Origin: Sphingobacterium lactis
GTDB taxonomy: Bacteria; Bacteroidota; Bacteroidia; Sphingobacteriales; Sphingobacteriaceae
Length of the DNA stretch: 64,000 nucleotides
Assembly (NCBI RefSeq): GCF_011046555.1
Contig: NZ_CP049246.1
Coordinates: 248,001 to 312,000, forward strand
Direction of reading: 5' to 3'
Part shown: one piece after another, positions 1-8,748 of the stretch
Layout: each line of letters begins with the position of its first letter
Position numbering within the stretch: position 1 is the first letter of the stretch
Program-made: the position numbers and the translations under genes
Notes under the pieces: generated by a model
What the model saw: only the letters and a program-made list of their open reading frames with translations
Databases searched by the model: none
Told to the model about the DNA's origin: nothing

Positions 1-444
1 CATGGCATGCAGGTTTCGGAATTTCTGCACCAAGGCCTGCGAGAAGTTCATGGACTCGCCGGCCAGGAATGCCTGCCGGATTCCGGCCTGAATTTCATTG
101 AACACGACGCCATACAGGATCTTGGCCACCCATTGGAAAAGCGTCAACTGATCCAATTTACTCACCTCGGCATACCCTGCATCCATCGCATGTTGCACCT
201 GCTCTTCAAGCTCCTCGAATTTAGCGGCCACATCTGTTGCACAGGGCAATTGCAGTTTTTTATAGGTGCTGAAACTCTCATCCAACATCTTAAAAGGTTT
301 ATCCTCCAAATCAAAGGCACGCATCATCCACAAAGGAAAAACCTGAATGGCCTCATCCGCAGAGTCCAGTGCCTTTCCTGTGAGAAAACAGACCTTATTA
401 TCGAATTTAAAATCTAAGAATGGATTATAGAGTTTCTGTTGCAT
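1..444 (-). CDS. Unknown conserved-type protein, C-terminus cut by window edge
   Basis: An open frame of 148 codons runs from an ATG at 444 to the left edge with no stop, so only the N-terminal part is visible. The protein starts MQQKLYNPFLDFKFDNKVCF and continues with a soluble, mostly helical, acidic sequence without signal peptide or membrane segment. The N-terminal Cys followed by LTG could be half of a zinc site, but no second pair is visible. A TAnnTTTG promoter box lies 7 bases upstream of the ATG, so the gene probably has its own promoter. The family is not recognised and no function is proposed. Confidence 0.75.
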   Translation of the reverse strand, partial: MQQKLYNPFLDFKFDNKVCFLTGKALDSADEAIQVFPLWMMRAFDLEDKPFKMLDESFSTYKKLQLPCATDVAAKFEELEEQVQHAMDAGYAEVSKLDQLTLFQWVAKILYGVVFNEIQAGIRQAFLAGESMNFSQALVQKFRNLHAM

Positions 445-451
445 AGTGCTG

Positions 452-459
452 CAAAGGTA
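452..459 (-). promoter_or_regulatory. Bacteroidota -7 promoter box TACCTTTG
   Basis: The minus strand reads TACCTTTG, a match to TAnnTTTG, 7 bases upstream of the ATG at 444. Transcription would start almost at the start codon, so the mRNA leader would be very short. Confidence 0.6.
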
Positions 460-522
460 ACAGAATTCGGAGAGAAGGCTATGCTCAAGCGTTGAAATTA
501 CGGTGGAATGACGCTGTAGCGC

Positions 523-1173
523 CTACAACAGGAAATTCCGAATGGGAAAAGACAGCTCAGCACCCTTATCCCACACCATCAGATGGCCCCCACCACGTAT
601 CCGAATGGTGTAATCAACATATTGAATGGGAATCAAGTGATCTTTGTCTCCGTGGATATGCAGGCAATTTACCGGCACATGGGTATTTTCCCAACGGGCG
701 ATCTTATCGACGGCCCACTTTTGGAAATCGGGATCCGTATCTTCGAGAATGGCGCTCAACAACTGCTGTTCCTCTTTGGTATCTGCCCCGAAAAGCCAAT
801 AGAGCATCTTGGCGGTGAACTTCCCTGGCTTCCCTTCGGGCAAAAGTTTATGAAGGGGAAATATCTTGGAGACCCCCAACACCTTCGGCAGCTCATCGCG
901 CGTTTTGGCCGAGGATATCAGGACGGTTTTCTTGAAGTCGTAATATTTGGAAAGTTCCGCAATGCACATCCCTCCGAAGGATACGCCGAGCACGAGTGCG
1001 CCCTGCTTGGGAATCTGATAATGCTCCGCCAGCCGGAAAACATAGCTTTCCATTGCTTCCGCCGGTCTCGGTTTTAACCATTCCACATGCACGATTTCGA
1101 AACCACGGAGATCCAATCGATCAAAAATTCGACGATCAGCCCCCAAGCCAGAGAAAACATAGATTTTTTCCAT
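523..1173 (-). CDS. Alpha/beta hydrolase
   Basis: A 216-residue cytoplasmic alpha/beta-hydrolase. Near the N-terminus FSGLGADRRIF matches an oxyanion-loop region. The nucleophile elbow is GVSFGG (G-x-S-x-G-G, Ser near residue 65), the acid region is HGDKDHLIP, and the catalytic His is in GGGHLMVWD near the C-terminus, so all three triad positions are present. The ATG at 1173 is preferred over the in-frame TTG immediately before it (1176). The gene starts 18 bases after the topB stop and is probably co-transcribed with it. The substrate cannot be read from the sequence; esterase or thioesterase activity is possible. Confidence 0.85.
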   Translation of the reverse strand: MEKIYVFSGLGADRRIFDRLDLRGFEIVHVEWLKPRPAEAMESYVFRLAEHYQIPKQGALVLGVSFGGMCIAELSKYYDFKKTVLISSAKTRDELPKVLGVSKIFPLHKLLPEGKPGKFTAKMLYWLFGADTKEEQQLLSAILEDTDPDFQKWAVDKIARWENTHVPVNCLHIHGDKDHLIPIQYVDYTIRIRGGGHLMVWDKGAELSFPIRNFLL

Positions 1174-1191
1174 CAACCTAAGTTAATGAAA

Positions 1192-3303
1192 TCACCCTAC
1201 ATTTACCTTAAAGTTTTCAAAAAGCAACGGCGCAGAAACTGTTTTCCCATCCAGCCCCCGGACATTATTCAGCACGGATGTCTTTCCTTTCTCCAGCAGG
1301 TTCTTCATTTCCTTTTCATCCAGAAATACTCCGTTCAACGTCCGCCAGATCTTGAAATCACAGCCACGTGCATAATGGTCACACTGCGCTACTTTGTCGT
1401 ACAGCATAATCTGCCCCGGACCACATTTCGGGCATTTGATCTTCCCCTTTTGCAGCGGCTTCAGTTCTTCCTGTGCAATAGCGACACGCAACAGGAGCAA
1501 TTCCTTGGTGATCTTCGCCGTATAATCCTTGATGTGCTTCATGAACACATCGTAGCTTACTTTATTGGCGCGCATCTCTTCCAATTTCTGCTCCCATTTA
1601 CCAGTAAGGGTCACCTTCGCAATGGAACGATCCTTGACCAACATATAGACCGAAAGTCCCTTTTCAGTCGGGATCAGTTTCTTTTTATCGCGTTTGATGT
1701 AATCCCGCTGAAACAGGGTTTCAATGGTTGCCGCGCGTGTAGCCGGAGTGCCCAACCCACAGTCCTTCATGGCCTGGCGCATCTCCTCATCCTCGATCTC
1801 TTTCCCTGAAGTTTCCATCGCCTTCAACAGGGAGGCCTCCGTATGGATGGGTTTGGCCTTGGTGAAGCGCTCGGCAAGCTCCAAGGTCTGCACCTGCAGC
1901 ATTTCTTCCTGTGTCAACTTGGGCAATTGCGCATTCTCATTGTCCTGATCATCGTTCTTAGTATCCTCATCGGGCTGTTCTACCTGATCTGCGGACAAGC
2001 GCCAACCATACTGTCGGATGACCGTCCCTTTGGCGATCAGCTCAACACCGGCAGCATCTATGGTGACCGTTGTGATGTCCTTCAAGCAGACCTCGGAGAA
2101 ACTCTCCACCATCCGCTTGGCAATCATGTTGTAGATGTTCTGCTGATCCATGGGCATGGGCCCCGGTTTTTCATCCGTCACCAAAAGCGCATGGTGATCG
2201 GTTACCTTTTTATCATCCACAGAACGTTTGTTCAGCTTCGCCCCGATCAAATTCTTACTGATCACGGCGATGCTCTCAGGTGCCGTATCGGCAAGGTGCT
2301 GAAAGAGCTCCTCTATCTTTTCGAAGACATCTTCCCCGATATACCGGGAACCGGTACGTGGGTAGGTAATTACCTTTTTCTCATAGAGGGTCTGTGCGAT
2401 CCCCAAGGTCTGGTCCGCAGAATAGCCGAACTTCTTGTTGGCATCCTGCTGAAGGGAGGTCAAGTCGAACAGCAATGGTGGCTGTTCCTTGGTTTCCTTG
2501 GCTTCCACCTGTTTTACCTGCGCATCCATGCCGACCTGCAATTTGGCAATGGTCTCCTCCGCGGCATCCTTCTGATCGATCTTGGCCGATGTTGCCTTAA
2601 AGTTTATACCGTCTTTCTCGAAACCTGCCTGGATCTTGTAGAATGCCGTTGGTTTGAAGTCCTTGTTCTCCAGATAACGGGAACAGATCATCGCCAATGT
2701 GGGCGTCTGTACACGACCCAGGGATAGCAATCCTTTATTTCCGGCCGCCAGAGTTAGCGCCTGTGTAGCGTTGATACCAATGAGCCAATCGGATTCCGAT
2801 CGCGATCGTGCCGACATATACAGGCTATCGTACTCCACGCCCTCTTTGAGGTTGGCAAAACCTTCCTTGATTGCCTTATCCGTCTGCGAGGATATCCAGA
2901 GGCGCTTAAAAGGAACGTTGGAATTCAGGTAATAATAGATATTCCTGAAGATCAATTCCCCTTCGCGCCCAGCATCCGTCGCCACGATGATTTCTTCTGC
3001 TTCCTGCAACAAGGCTTTAATGGTGTTCAATTGTTTTAGGGCGCCCATATCATCGGACTGTTTGCCGTCACGCTTTACCTTTTTTACCTCCAATGCGAAA
3101 CGCTCGGGAATAATAGGCAGGTTGCTGACCGCCCAATTGTGGTAACCATAAGCTTGGGGTGTGCACAGCTGCACCAAATGCCCAAAGGCATAGGTGAAGG
3201 CATAGCCATTCCCCGCAATATATCCATCTTTCACCTCCTTAGCGCCCATAACCCGTGCTAGGTCACGTGCTACCGAAGGCTTCTCTGCAATAACAACTTT
3301 CAT
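1192..3303 (-). CDS. topB: DNA topoisomerase III (type IA)
   Basis: A 703-residue type IA topoisomerase that relaxes negatively supercoiled DNA and decatenates or resolves intermediates through single-strand passage. The N-terminal Toprim domain begins MKVVIAEKPSVA, with the catalytic Glu at residue 7, and has the acidic motif ATDAGREGE at about 108-116. The active-site tyrosine is Tyr314 in ITYPRTGSRY. The C-terminal part has a zinc-ribbon-like set of cysteines (KCPKCGPG and later QCDHYARGCDF). Length fits the TopB family of Bacteroidota. The gene sits between the dGTPase (46-base gap) and the hydrolase (18-base gap) on the same strand, suggesting one operon. No promoter box is evident in the upstream gap. 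Confidence 0.95.
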   Translation of the reverse strand: MKVVIAEKPSVARDLARVMGAKEVKDGYIAGNGYAFTYAFGHLVQLCTPQAYGYHNWAVSNLPIIPERFALEVKKVKRDGKQSDDMGALKQLNTIKALLQEAEEIIVATDAGREGELIFRNIYYYLNSNVPFKRLWISSQTDKAIKEGFANLKEGVEYDSLYMSARSRSESDWLIGINATQALTLAAGNKGLLSLGRVQTPTLAMICSRYLENKDFKPTAFYKIQAGFEKDGINFKATSAKIDQKDAAEETIAKLQVGMDAQVKQVEAKETKEQPPLLFDLTSLQQDANKKFGYSADQTLGIAQTLYEKKVITYPRTGSRYIGEDVFEKIEELFQHLADTAPESIAVISKNLIGAKLNKRSVDDKKVTDHHALLVTDEKPGPMPMDQQNIYNMIAKRMVESFSEVCLKDITTVTIDAAGVELIAKGTVIRQYGWRLSADQVEQPDEDTKNDDQDNENAQLPKLTQEEMLQVQTLELAERFTKAKPIHTEASLLKAMETSGKEIEDEEMRQAMKDCGLGTPATRAATIETLFQRDYIKRDKKKLIPTEKGLSVYMLVKDRSIAKVTLTGKWEQKLEEMRANKVSYDVFMKHIKDYTAKITKELLLLRVAIAQEELKPLQKGKIKCPKCGPGQIMLYDKVAQCDHYARGCDFKIWRTLNGVFLDEKEMKNLLEKGKTSVLNNVRGLDGKTVSAPLLFENFKVNVG

Positions 3304-3349
3304 TTTTTACTCGTTCAATCAACTTTAGCGCCGCTTGCTTGCGGGCCAA

Positions 3350-4696
3350 TTACTCCAGTGAGGCAATGGAAATGCCCTGAATTTTCCGGTACAGCTCAAC
3401 GGCGTATACATCCGTCATACCGGACACAAAATCCAACACCGCCCGTATCTTGGAATACGTATCTTCCTTATCCGTATGGAATTGCTCAGGAATCATGGCC
3501 ACCAATTTCCTGTCGAACATGGATTTGTTCGCTTTAAGGTAAGCTGGCACAAATTCTTCCAATAGCGCATTCATCACTTTAAAACCAGCAATCTCAATCT
3601 GCACAACCGTTGGCGCATTGTAGATCCTGGCTACGGAGATCTTGGAAATCACGCGCAACTGATCCACAATTTCCGGACTCAGCGCATCCATCAGTGGCTT
3701 TTCAAAAGTTCCCGATAGAAATTTATCTTGATTCTCGGCAAATACCTTCGCACAGGCCCAGATCAATGTATTGATCGCCTTTGCCCGCAACAGGGCCACC
3801 CGGCTAGCCGTATCTTCCAACGCATCCAAACGTTCCCGAAGATCCTCCCCCGCACATAGCGGCAGTAAGAGCTCTTCCACTTCTTTATAGGATAGGATTT
3901 TCAGGTGATGGGCGTCTTCCAGATCGATGATGTTATAGCAGATATCATCGGCCGCTTCCACCAGGTACACCAAGGGATGGCGTAGGTAACCTTTTGGATT
4001 TGCTGGATCGCGCTCCAGCCCCAATTCTGTCGCTATCTTTTCAAACGTGCCGATCTCCGTATCGAAGAATCCATATTTCTTACGGTGATGGGAAGATTTT
4101 ACATGCCCATCAATCGCAGCACACGGATACTTCACGATGGCCGCCAAACTGGTATAGGTCAATGCAAAGCCTTTTGGGTCTTTCCCATTGAATGCATGGG
4201 TCAGGATGCGCAAGGCATTGGCATTCCCTTCAAAGTGTGACAGGTCCTCCCATTGCTCCTTGGTTACCATTTCCTGGTACTTCTGTCCCTTCCCCTCCGT
4301 AAAGAAGGTGGAAATTGCAGCTTCACCTGAATGCCCAAATGCTGGGTTCCCCAAATCGTGGGATAGGCAGGCCGCGGAAATGATATTTCCGACTTCCTGC
4401 AAGAAAGGAACCTCCGCATCGATATTCGGATGCTGCTCCTTCATCAAATTGTAGAACAAGCGGCCCAAGGACCGTCCAACCGATGCAACCTCCAAACTGT
4501 GGGTCAATCTATTGTGCACAAATACAGCACCCGGAAGCGGGAACACCTGTGTTTTATTCTGTAACCTCCGGAATGGTGAGGAGAAGATCAACCGGTCATA
4601 ATCCCGTTGAAACTCAGAACGCGCATCGAACTGTTCGTTGATGGCACGGCTTTCATATCCCCATCTTTTCGCTGATAAGAGCTGTTTCCAATTCAT
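3350..4696 (-). CDS. dgt: Deoxyguanosinetriphosphate triphosphohydrolase-like protein
   Basis: An HD-superfamily dNTP triphosphohydrolase of 448 residues that would cleave dGTP (or other dNTPs) to the nucleoside and tripolyphosphate and so adjust dNTP pools. Metal-binding residues are seen as His66 in NRLTHSLEV and the His113-Asp114 pair in CLSHDLGNPAFGH. The start is set at the ATG at 4696, giving MNWKQLLSAKRWG. An upstream in-frame start at 4756 would add 20 residues, but a TAnnTTTG promoter box lies inside that extension, and the extension would overlap the upstream gene. Substrate preference cannot be predicted because many family members are dGTP-activated enzymes acting on several dNTPs. 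Confidence 0.92.
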   Translation of the reverse strand: MNWKQLLSAKRWGYESRAINEQFDARSEFQRDYDRLIFSSPFRRLQNKTQVFPLPGAVFVHNRLTHSLEVASVGRSLGRLFYNLMKEQHPNIDAEVPFLQEVGNIISAACLSHDLGNPAFGHSGEAAISTFFTEGKGQKYQEMVTKEQWEDLSHFEGNANALRILTHAFNGKDPKGFALTYTSLAAIVKYPCAAIDGHVKSSHHRKKYGFFDTEIGTFEKIATELGLERDPANPKGYLRHPLVYLVEAADDICYNIIDLEDAHHLKILSYKEVEELLLPLCAGEDLRERLDALEDTASRVALLRAKAINTLIWACAKVFAENQDKFLSGTFEKPLMDALSPEIVDQLRVISKISVARIYNAPTVVQIEIAGFKVMNALLEEFVPAYLKANKSMFDRKLVAMIPEQFHTDKEDTYSKIRAVLDFVSGMTDVYAVELYRKIQGISIASLE

Positions 4697-4719
4697 GTAA
4701 AATCTCGGATTTTGAAAGG

Positions 4720-4727
4720 CAAATATA
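4720..4727 (-). promoter_or_regulatory. -7 promoter box TATATTTG upstream of dgt
   Basis: The minus strand reads TATATTTG, an exact TAnnTTTG match, 23 bases upstream of the ATG at 4696. It decides the dgt start, because translation from 4756 would begin upstream of the transcript. Confidence 0.7.
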
Positions 4728-4745
4728 CGTTTTAAAAATGGGAGC

Positions 4746-5216
4746 TTACTCGCCAAACTTCGATTTTCGATACAGGATACCGACCAGAAGATTGAGGAAA
4801 TAGACCAATTGCATCAACAGCAAAATGGTCAGGGCACCGTGGTAGATTCCCTCGATCCGCGTAAAGCGGTCGCTATTTTCCGCACTCAATTTATCGACCT
4901 GAAGGATGGCATCTCCCTCGCCGAGGTAGATCCGCTCCACAAATCCCCAGCTCCAGATGTTCAGGAACAGAAAGATATAGGCAATCCAATGCAGGAGTGC
5001 CCAATTCTTGGAATAAAGGAAGGAATCGGTATAGCGGTAGAGCAGGGCGAACAATAAACCCACGGCACCAACGCCCATGATCACCCGAGCACTGTTGCCC
5101 ACCAAGGTGATCCCCCAGAAATTAAAGCTCGTCAATGCCCCTTCCGCAGGGACGAACAACCCAAAGGCAAAGACCAACAACCCTGAAATAGCAAATAACA
5201 CCCAAACCTTCGGCAT
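4746..5216 (-). CDS. Small multi-pass membrane protein of unknown function
   Basis: A 156-residue protein with about four hydrophobic segments: residues 4-24, 40-62, 72-95 and 128-150. The loop between segments three and four is hydrophilic and acidic (region EGDAILQVDKLSAENSDRF). There is no cleavable signal peptide and no metal or cofactor motif. It is upstream of dgt on the same strand. The family is not recognised; a domain-of-unknown-function membrane protein is the most that can be said. Confidence 0.75.
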   Translation of the reverse strand: MPKVWVLFAISGLLVFAFGLFVPAEGALTSFNFWGITLVGNSARVIMGVGAVGLLFALLYRYTDSFLYSKNWALLHWIAYIFLFLNIWSWGFVERIYLGEGDAILQVDKLSAENSDRFTRIEGIYHGALTILLLMQLVYFLNLLVGILYRKSKFGE

Positions 5217-5321
5217 ACATTTCTTTTCAGCAATTTAATGAATTCTATGCGCTTATTAAAATCTTAATCCTTGGCGGGATAGGCCTAATTTGCTATCTTT
5301 AGCCGAAGCAATCCGCAAATC

Positions 5322-6383
5322 ATGACTACTTATAAACTTCCTTCTGCACAGGCTTTTGAAAGTAATATCCACGGGAAAAACACCCACCTGATTACCCTAA
5401 AAAACAGAGCAGGCATGCAAATCGCCCTCTCCGACTATGGGGCACGATTGGTAAGTGCACTCGTACCGGACAAACATGGCGACCTGATCGACGTGGTTCT
5501 GGGCTTTCCCAGCATCAGCGATTACGCGGAGGCCAAGGAACAATACCACGGTGCAACCGTAGGACGGTTTTGTAACAGAATTGCCAATGGCCGATTCGCC
5601 TTAGCGGGCAAGGAATTCGCGCTTGCACAGAACAACGGCAGCAATGCTCTCCATGGCGGTCCCGAAGGGTTCCACCGCAAGGTCTGGGATAGGCAGGTCA
5701 GCTTCAAAAAATTGGTGGATTTCTACTATGTTTCCCCAGATGGAGAGGAAGGCTACCCCGGCGAGCTCCGCACAACGGTAAGTTATGAACTCACCAATGA
5801 AAATGAGATCATCATAAAGTTCCGCGCCATCAGCAATGCATCCACGGTCGTTAACCTGACCAACCATGCCTATTTCAACCTGAATGGGGAAGGCAATGGC
5901 GATATCCTTAACCATACCTTCACGATCCATGCGGATGAATTCCTGCCATTGAACGAACAGCAGATCCCAACAGGCGAAATCCTTCCGGTGGAAGGTTCGG
6001 TATTCGACTTCAGGGAAGGGAAATCAATAGCATCTGATATCAATAGTGCGGAACAGCAGATCCAAGTGGCCCAAGGATTCGACCATACTTTTATCAATAA
6101 GCTGCCGATCAGCCAACCAATCGCCACGGCCTATTCCCGCGAGTCGGGCATCGCACTGGAAGTGTACAGCACAGAACCGGGACTTCATCTCTACACCGGA
6201 AACTTCCTGCAGGATGATACCGGTAAATCGGGGCATGCCTATCTGCGGTATGGGGGCTTCTGTTTTGAAGCGCAACATTATCCCGATAGCCCCAATCAGG
6301 ACGCTTTCCCTAAAGTGACCCTCGAACCAGGCGAGGTATTTGAAAGCGAAATACGGTATAAGTTCAAAATTAGAAAGGACTAA
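5322..6383 (+). CDS. galM: Aldose 1-epimerase (mutarotase)
   Basis: A 353-residue galactose-mutarotase-type enzyme that interconverts the alpha and beta anomers of aldoses. Family landmarks are seen in order: GRFCNRIANGRF, the catalytic-region histidines in ALHGGPEGFHRKVW and in NLTNHAYFNLNG, and a C-terminal TLEPGEVFESE containing the catalytic Glu. There is no signal peptide, so it is probably cytoplasmic. It is a single gene between divergent and convergent minus-strand genes and ends at a shared terminator. A weak promoter-like TATCTTTA lies about 30 bases upstream of the ATG. Confidence 0.93.
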   Translation: MTTYKLPSAQAFESNIHGKNTHLITLKNRAGMQIALSDYGARLVSALVPDKHGDLIDVVLGFPSISDYAEAKEQYHGATVGRFCNRIANGRFALAGKEFALAQNNGSNALHGGPEGFHRKVWDRQVSFKKLVDFYYVSPDGEEGYPGELRTTVSYELTNENEIIIKFRAISNASTVVNLTNHAYFNLNGEGNGDILNHTFTIHADEFLPLNEQQIPTGEILPVEGSVFDFREGKSIASDINSAEQQIQVAQGFDHTFINKLPISQPIATAYSRESGIALEVYSTEPGLHLYTGNFLQDDTGKSGHAYLRYGGFCFEAQHYPDSPNQDAFPKVTLEPGEVFESEIRYKFKIRKD

Positions 6384-6404
6384 CTTAGCATATTAAAACA
6401 TAAA

Positions 6405-6434
6405 AAAGGCGTTCAACAAAAATTGAACGCCTTT
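6405..6434. terminator. Bidirectional terminator between galM and argH
   Basis: A perfect 12-bp stem, AAAGGCGTTCAA pairing with TTGAACGCCTTT, has a 6-base loop and A/T flanks on both sides. It sits between the convergent galM and argH 3' ends. Confidence 0.85.
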
Positions 6435-6457
6435 CGTATGTTATAGCTATTCGACTT

Positions 6458-7789
6458 CTATTTCAAGAGCTCCGCCAATGCCTGTTCCACTTTCTCGAAA
6501 CCGAACTCCTGTTTGACCTCTGCAAACATCCGTTCGATCTGGTCGTTGCAGAGATTGCCGATACTTCCCTCGTGCGTATGGTTCACTTCTTTTGCTGGCT
6601 GAAACGTTCCTTCCTCAATGGCCAGACCGATATTGCGGTACGCCTCCCGGAAAGGGATGCCCTGAAGCACCTCATTGTTCACCACTTCCACACTGAACAG
6701 GTAATCGTATTTCGGATCGTTCAGAATGTCCTCCTTGATGGTGATATGCTCCAACATGTACTTGGCGATTGCCAGGCAGTCGTTTAGCGATTGGAATGCC
6801 GGAAATAGGTTTTCCTTCAGCAATTGCAGATCCCTATGGTATCCAACAGGCAGGTTGGTCGTCATGAGTGCGATTTCATTCGGAAGCGCCTGGATCTTAT
6901 TGCATCTGGAGCGGATCAATTCGAACACATCCGGATTCTTTTTATGCGGCATAATGGATGAGCCGGTGGTGAGATGAGCCGGAAAGGAAATAAATCCAAA
7001 GTTCTGGTTGATGAACAGCGTTACATCCATGGCAAATTTTGCCAAGGTTGCAGCGATGGAACTCATGGCCTGTGCAAGGATACGCTCGGTCTTGCCCCTA
7101 CCCATCTGTGCATAGACCACATTATAATTCAAATCATCAAAACCCAACAGTTGCGTGGTCATGGTACGGTTTAACGGGAAGGAAGAACCATAACCTGCCG
7201 CCGACCCCAACGGATTCTTGTTGCAGACCGCCCATGCAGCTTTCAGAAGGTGGAGGTCATCCACCAAACTTTCCGCATACGCTCCGAACCATAGACCGAA
7301 TGATGAAGGCATGGCAATCTGTAGATGCGTATATCCGGGCATGAGAACCGATTTGTATGTGTTGCTCAGACTGATCAACTGCTCAAAGAGCAACTCTGTA
7401 TTCTTGAAGATGCTCTCGATTTCCGACCGGAAATAAAGCTTCAGATCCACCAACACCTGATCATTGCGTGATCGGCCGGAGTGGATTTTCTTGCCCGCTT
7501 CCCCAATGCGCTCCGTCAGCATCATTTCCACTTGGGAATGCACATCTTCCACTGAATCCTCAATCTGGAAGGAATCCGATAGGATTTCCTGATAGATGTT
7601 CTTTAACTCCTGCTGAACGGCGCCCAAGTCGGCATCCGTCATCAAGCCAATGCTATTCAGCATGCGCGTATGCGCCAGTGATCCCAGCACATCCGCTCCG
7701 GCCAGCTGAAGGTCCATTTCACGATCCTGCCCAACGGTAAAAGTTTCCACAAAGGAATCCACATCAATATTTTTCTGCCAAATCTTCAT
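6458..7789 (-). CDS. argH: Argininosuccinate lyase
   Basis: A 443-residue fumarase/aspartase-superfamily enzyme that splits argininosuccinate into arginine and fumarate, the last step of arginine synthesis. The superfamily signature GSSIMPHKKNPD lies at about residues 276-287; SGRSRNDQV and PGYTHLQIAMP are further ArgH-typical blocks. The start is placed at ATG 7789 (MKIWQKNIDVDSF) rather than the longer frame from 7819 because a TAnnTTTG box lies between them. No other arginine genes are in the window, so argH is separate from any arg cluster here. Confidence 0.95.
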   Translation of the reverse strand: MKIWQKNIDVDSFVETFTVGQDREMDLQLAGADVLGSLAHTRMLNSIGLMTDADLGAVQQELKNIYQEILSDSFQIEDSVEDVHSQVEMMLTERIGEAGKKIHSGRSRNDQVLVDLKLYFRSEIESIFKNTELLFEQLISLSNTYKSVLMPGYTHLQIAMPSSFGLWFGAYAESLVDDLHLLKAAWAVCNKNPLGSAAGYGSSFPLNRTMTTQLLGFDDLNYNVVYAQMGRGKTERILAQAMSSIAATLAKFAMDVTLFINQNFGFISFPAHLTTGSSIMPHKKNPDVFELIRSRCNKIQALPNEIALMTTNLPVGYHRDLQLLKENLFPAFQSLNDCLAIAKYMLEHITIKEDILNDPKYDYLFSVEVVNNEVLQGIPFREAYRNIGLAIEEGTFQPAKEVNHTHEGSIGNLCNDQIERMFAEVKQEFGFEKVEQALAELLK

Positions 7790-7807
7790 CTTCAAAATTT
7801 TGTCGAA

Positions 7808-7815
7808 CAAAAGTA
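7808..7815 (-). promoter_or_regulatory. -7 promoter box TACTTTTG upstream of argH
   Basis: The minus strand reads TACTTTTG, 18 bases upstream of the argH ATG at 7789. This supports the shorter start. Confidence 0.65.
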
Positions 7816-7819
7816 CCAA

Positions 7820-8180
7820 TATCTAGGCAAAATTCAAGATTTCATTCAAACCCTTGCGACAATTCAAGAAAAAAGAAAAAAATATTGCTAAAAACTTATT
7901 TAATTACACCGAACAATTTCCCCATGATCGACAGTAATAATCAGGTAGACAAATTCCCGATTTTCGATAAATTATCAAGCGTTATCCGAAAGCGCCATAA
8001 TGTTAAATAATTGTTAAGCTATTGCGTTTTAGCAGCAGATTCCCCTCTTATTTTCAGGCTATTTTCAAAGCTTATTTTAGCTATTTTTCTATCAAGAAAT
8101 TGGCATCGATTTGGAAGAACAATCGGGTGCATCAAGGCACAAATCCATAAGTAATCACTTACTTTTTTTTAAAATTATAC
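7820..8180. other. AT-rich intergenic stretch, no gene seen
   Basis: No frame here has coding character. It is AT-rich with poly-A and poly-T runs and precedes the orphan promoter at 8181. Nothing else is supportable. Confidence 0.6.
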
Positions 8181-8211
8181 TTGTAGCAACGTAATTAAAG
8201 ACCTATGTTTG
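8181..8211 (+). promoter_or_regulatory. Orphan promoter with -33 and -7 elements
   Basis: TTG at 8181-8183 and TATGTTTG at 8204-8211 are separated by 20 bases, an excellent match to the Bacteroidota housekeeping promoter (TTTG, 17-23 bases, TAnnTTTG). No protein gene follows on the plus strand before a strong terminator at 8353-8389. Confidence 0.65.
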
Positions 8212-8216
8212 TGATG

Positions 8217-8389
8217 TAAAGGGGAATGAAAAGAAATAAAAAGTGAGTTTATACTCACATTAATAACCACCCAAAGAAACTAAACATGATAGACCGGAAT
8301 GTCTTAAAACTTTGAACGAATTATTCTATCCAATTATAAACTAATTTTGATTAAAGACTTGTCACCATGCCCACGACAAGTCTTTTTTT
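8217..8389 (+). ncRNA. Candidate small RNA between orphan promoter and terminator
   Basis: The promoter predicts a transcript start near 8217, and a strong intrinsic terminator ends it near 8389, giving about 170 nt. Inside is a hairpin GTGAGT-ttat-ACTCAC (8243-8258) and only very short open frames: ATG at 8226 with six codons, and ATG at 8286 encoding MIDRNVLKL. The size resembles many regulatory RNAs, including 6S RNA, but I could not recognise a 6S-like fold. It could instead be a leader-peptide transcript. Existence as an RNA is inferred from signals only. Confidence 0.4.
8353..8389 (+). terminator. Strong intrinsic terminator
   Basis: AAAGACTTGTC pairs with GACAAGTCTTT (11-bp stem, 11-base loop), followed by a run of seven T on the plus strand. 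No plus-strand protein gene precedes it within 1.9 kb. Confidence 0.8.
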
Positions 8390-8609
8390 ATGCCCAAAAT
8401 TTAACATCTCGCCCTCCCCGTGGTGCGCAAATTATCCCATGAAATTTAATTTTTCCACCATCTTTTTCAGCAATTCTGGCACTTTTAACAAATTCGGCTT
8501 TTGGAAATACGTAACCAGCACCTTTTACGTGAAATTACGGAAAAACACTAACAAGCTGTTTTTCAGTTATATAAACAGTTTTTAGCCTAATATTTCACAA
8601 AATCATGCA

Positions 8610-8735
8610 TAGACCTTGTCTGAGGTGAGAGCGTACTGAGAGCGTGGTGAGAGCGTGGTGAGAGCGTGTCTATAGGCACGTATCCACCACGGCTTCAACA
8701 CGGTCGCACCACGCTCGGAACTCAGACAAGGTCTA
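8610..8735. repeat. 126-bp nested palindromic repeat element, copy 1
   Basis: Perfect 15-bp terminal inverted repeats, TAGACCTTGTCTGAG at 8610-8624 and CTCAGACAAGGTCTA at 8721-8735, enclose four tandem 11-mers of form TGAGAGCGTNN (8626-8669). An inner stem pairs CGTGGTG (8654-8660) with CACCACG (8685-8691) and CGTG with CACG around the loop TCTATAGG. The element starts 13 bases beyond the 3' end of the metalloprotease gene. A second copy lies at 61161-61284. GC content is far above its surroundings. It resembles a REP/BIME-like or MITE-like intergenic repeat and could also act as a transcription-stopping hairpin. Confidence 0.85.
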
Positions 8736-8748
8736 GCTTTATGCCCTG

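Noticed and set aside
1087..2727. Long plus-strand frames opposite topB
   Set aside because: They are antisense shadows of topB, which has complete type IA topoisomerase motifs.
4697..4756. N-terminal extension of dgt
   Set aside because: A TAnnTTTG promoter box sits inside it and the added residues are not part of the dGTPase family start.
8367..8585. 72-codon plus-strand frame downstream of the orphan terminator
   Set aside because: Its ATG lies in the terminator hairpin, and the sequence is low-complexity Phe/Asn/Ser with no ribosome site or family likeness.
8626..8669. Tandem 11-mers as a CRISPR array
   Set aside because: Units are contiguous without spacers and too short; the block belongs to the palindromic element.
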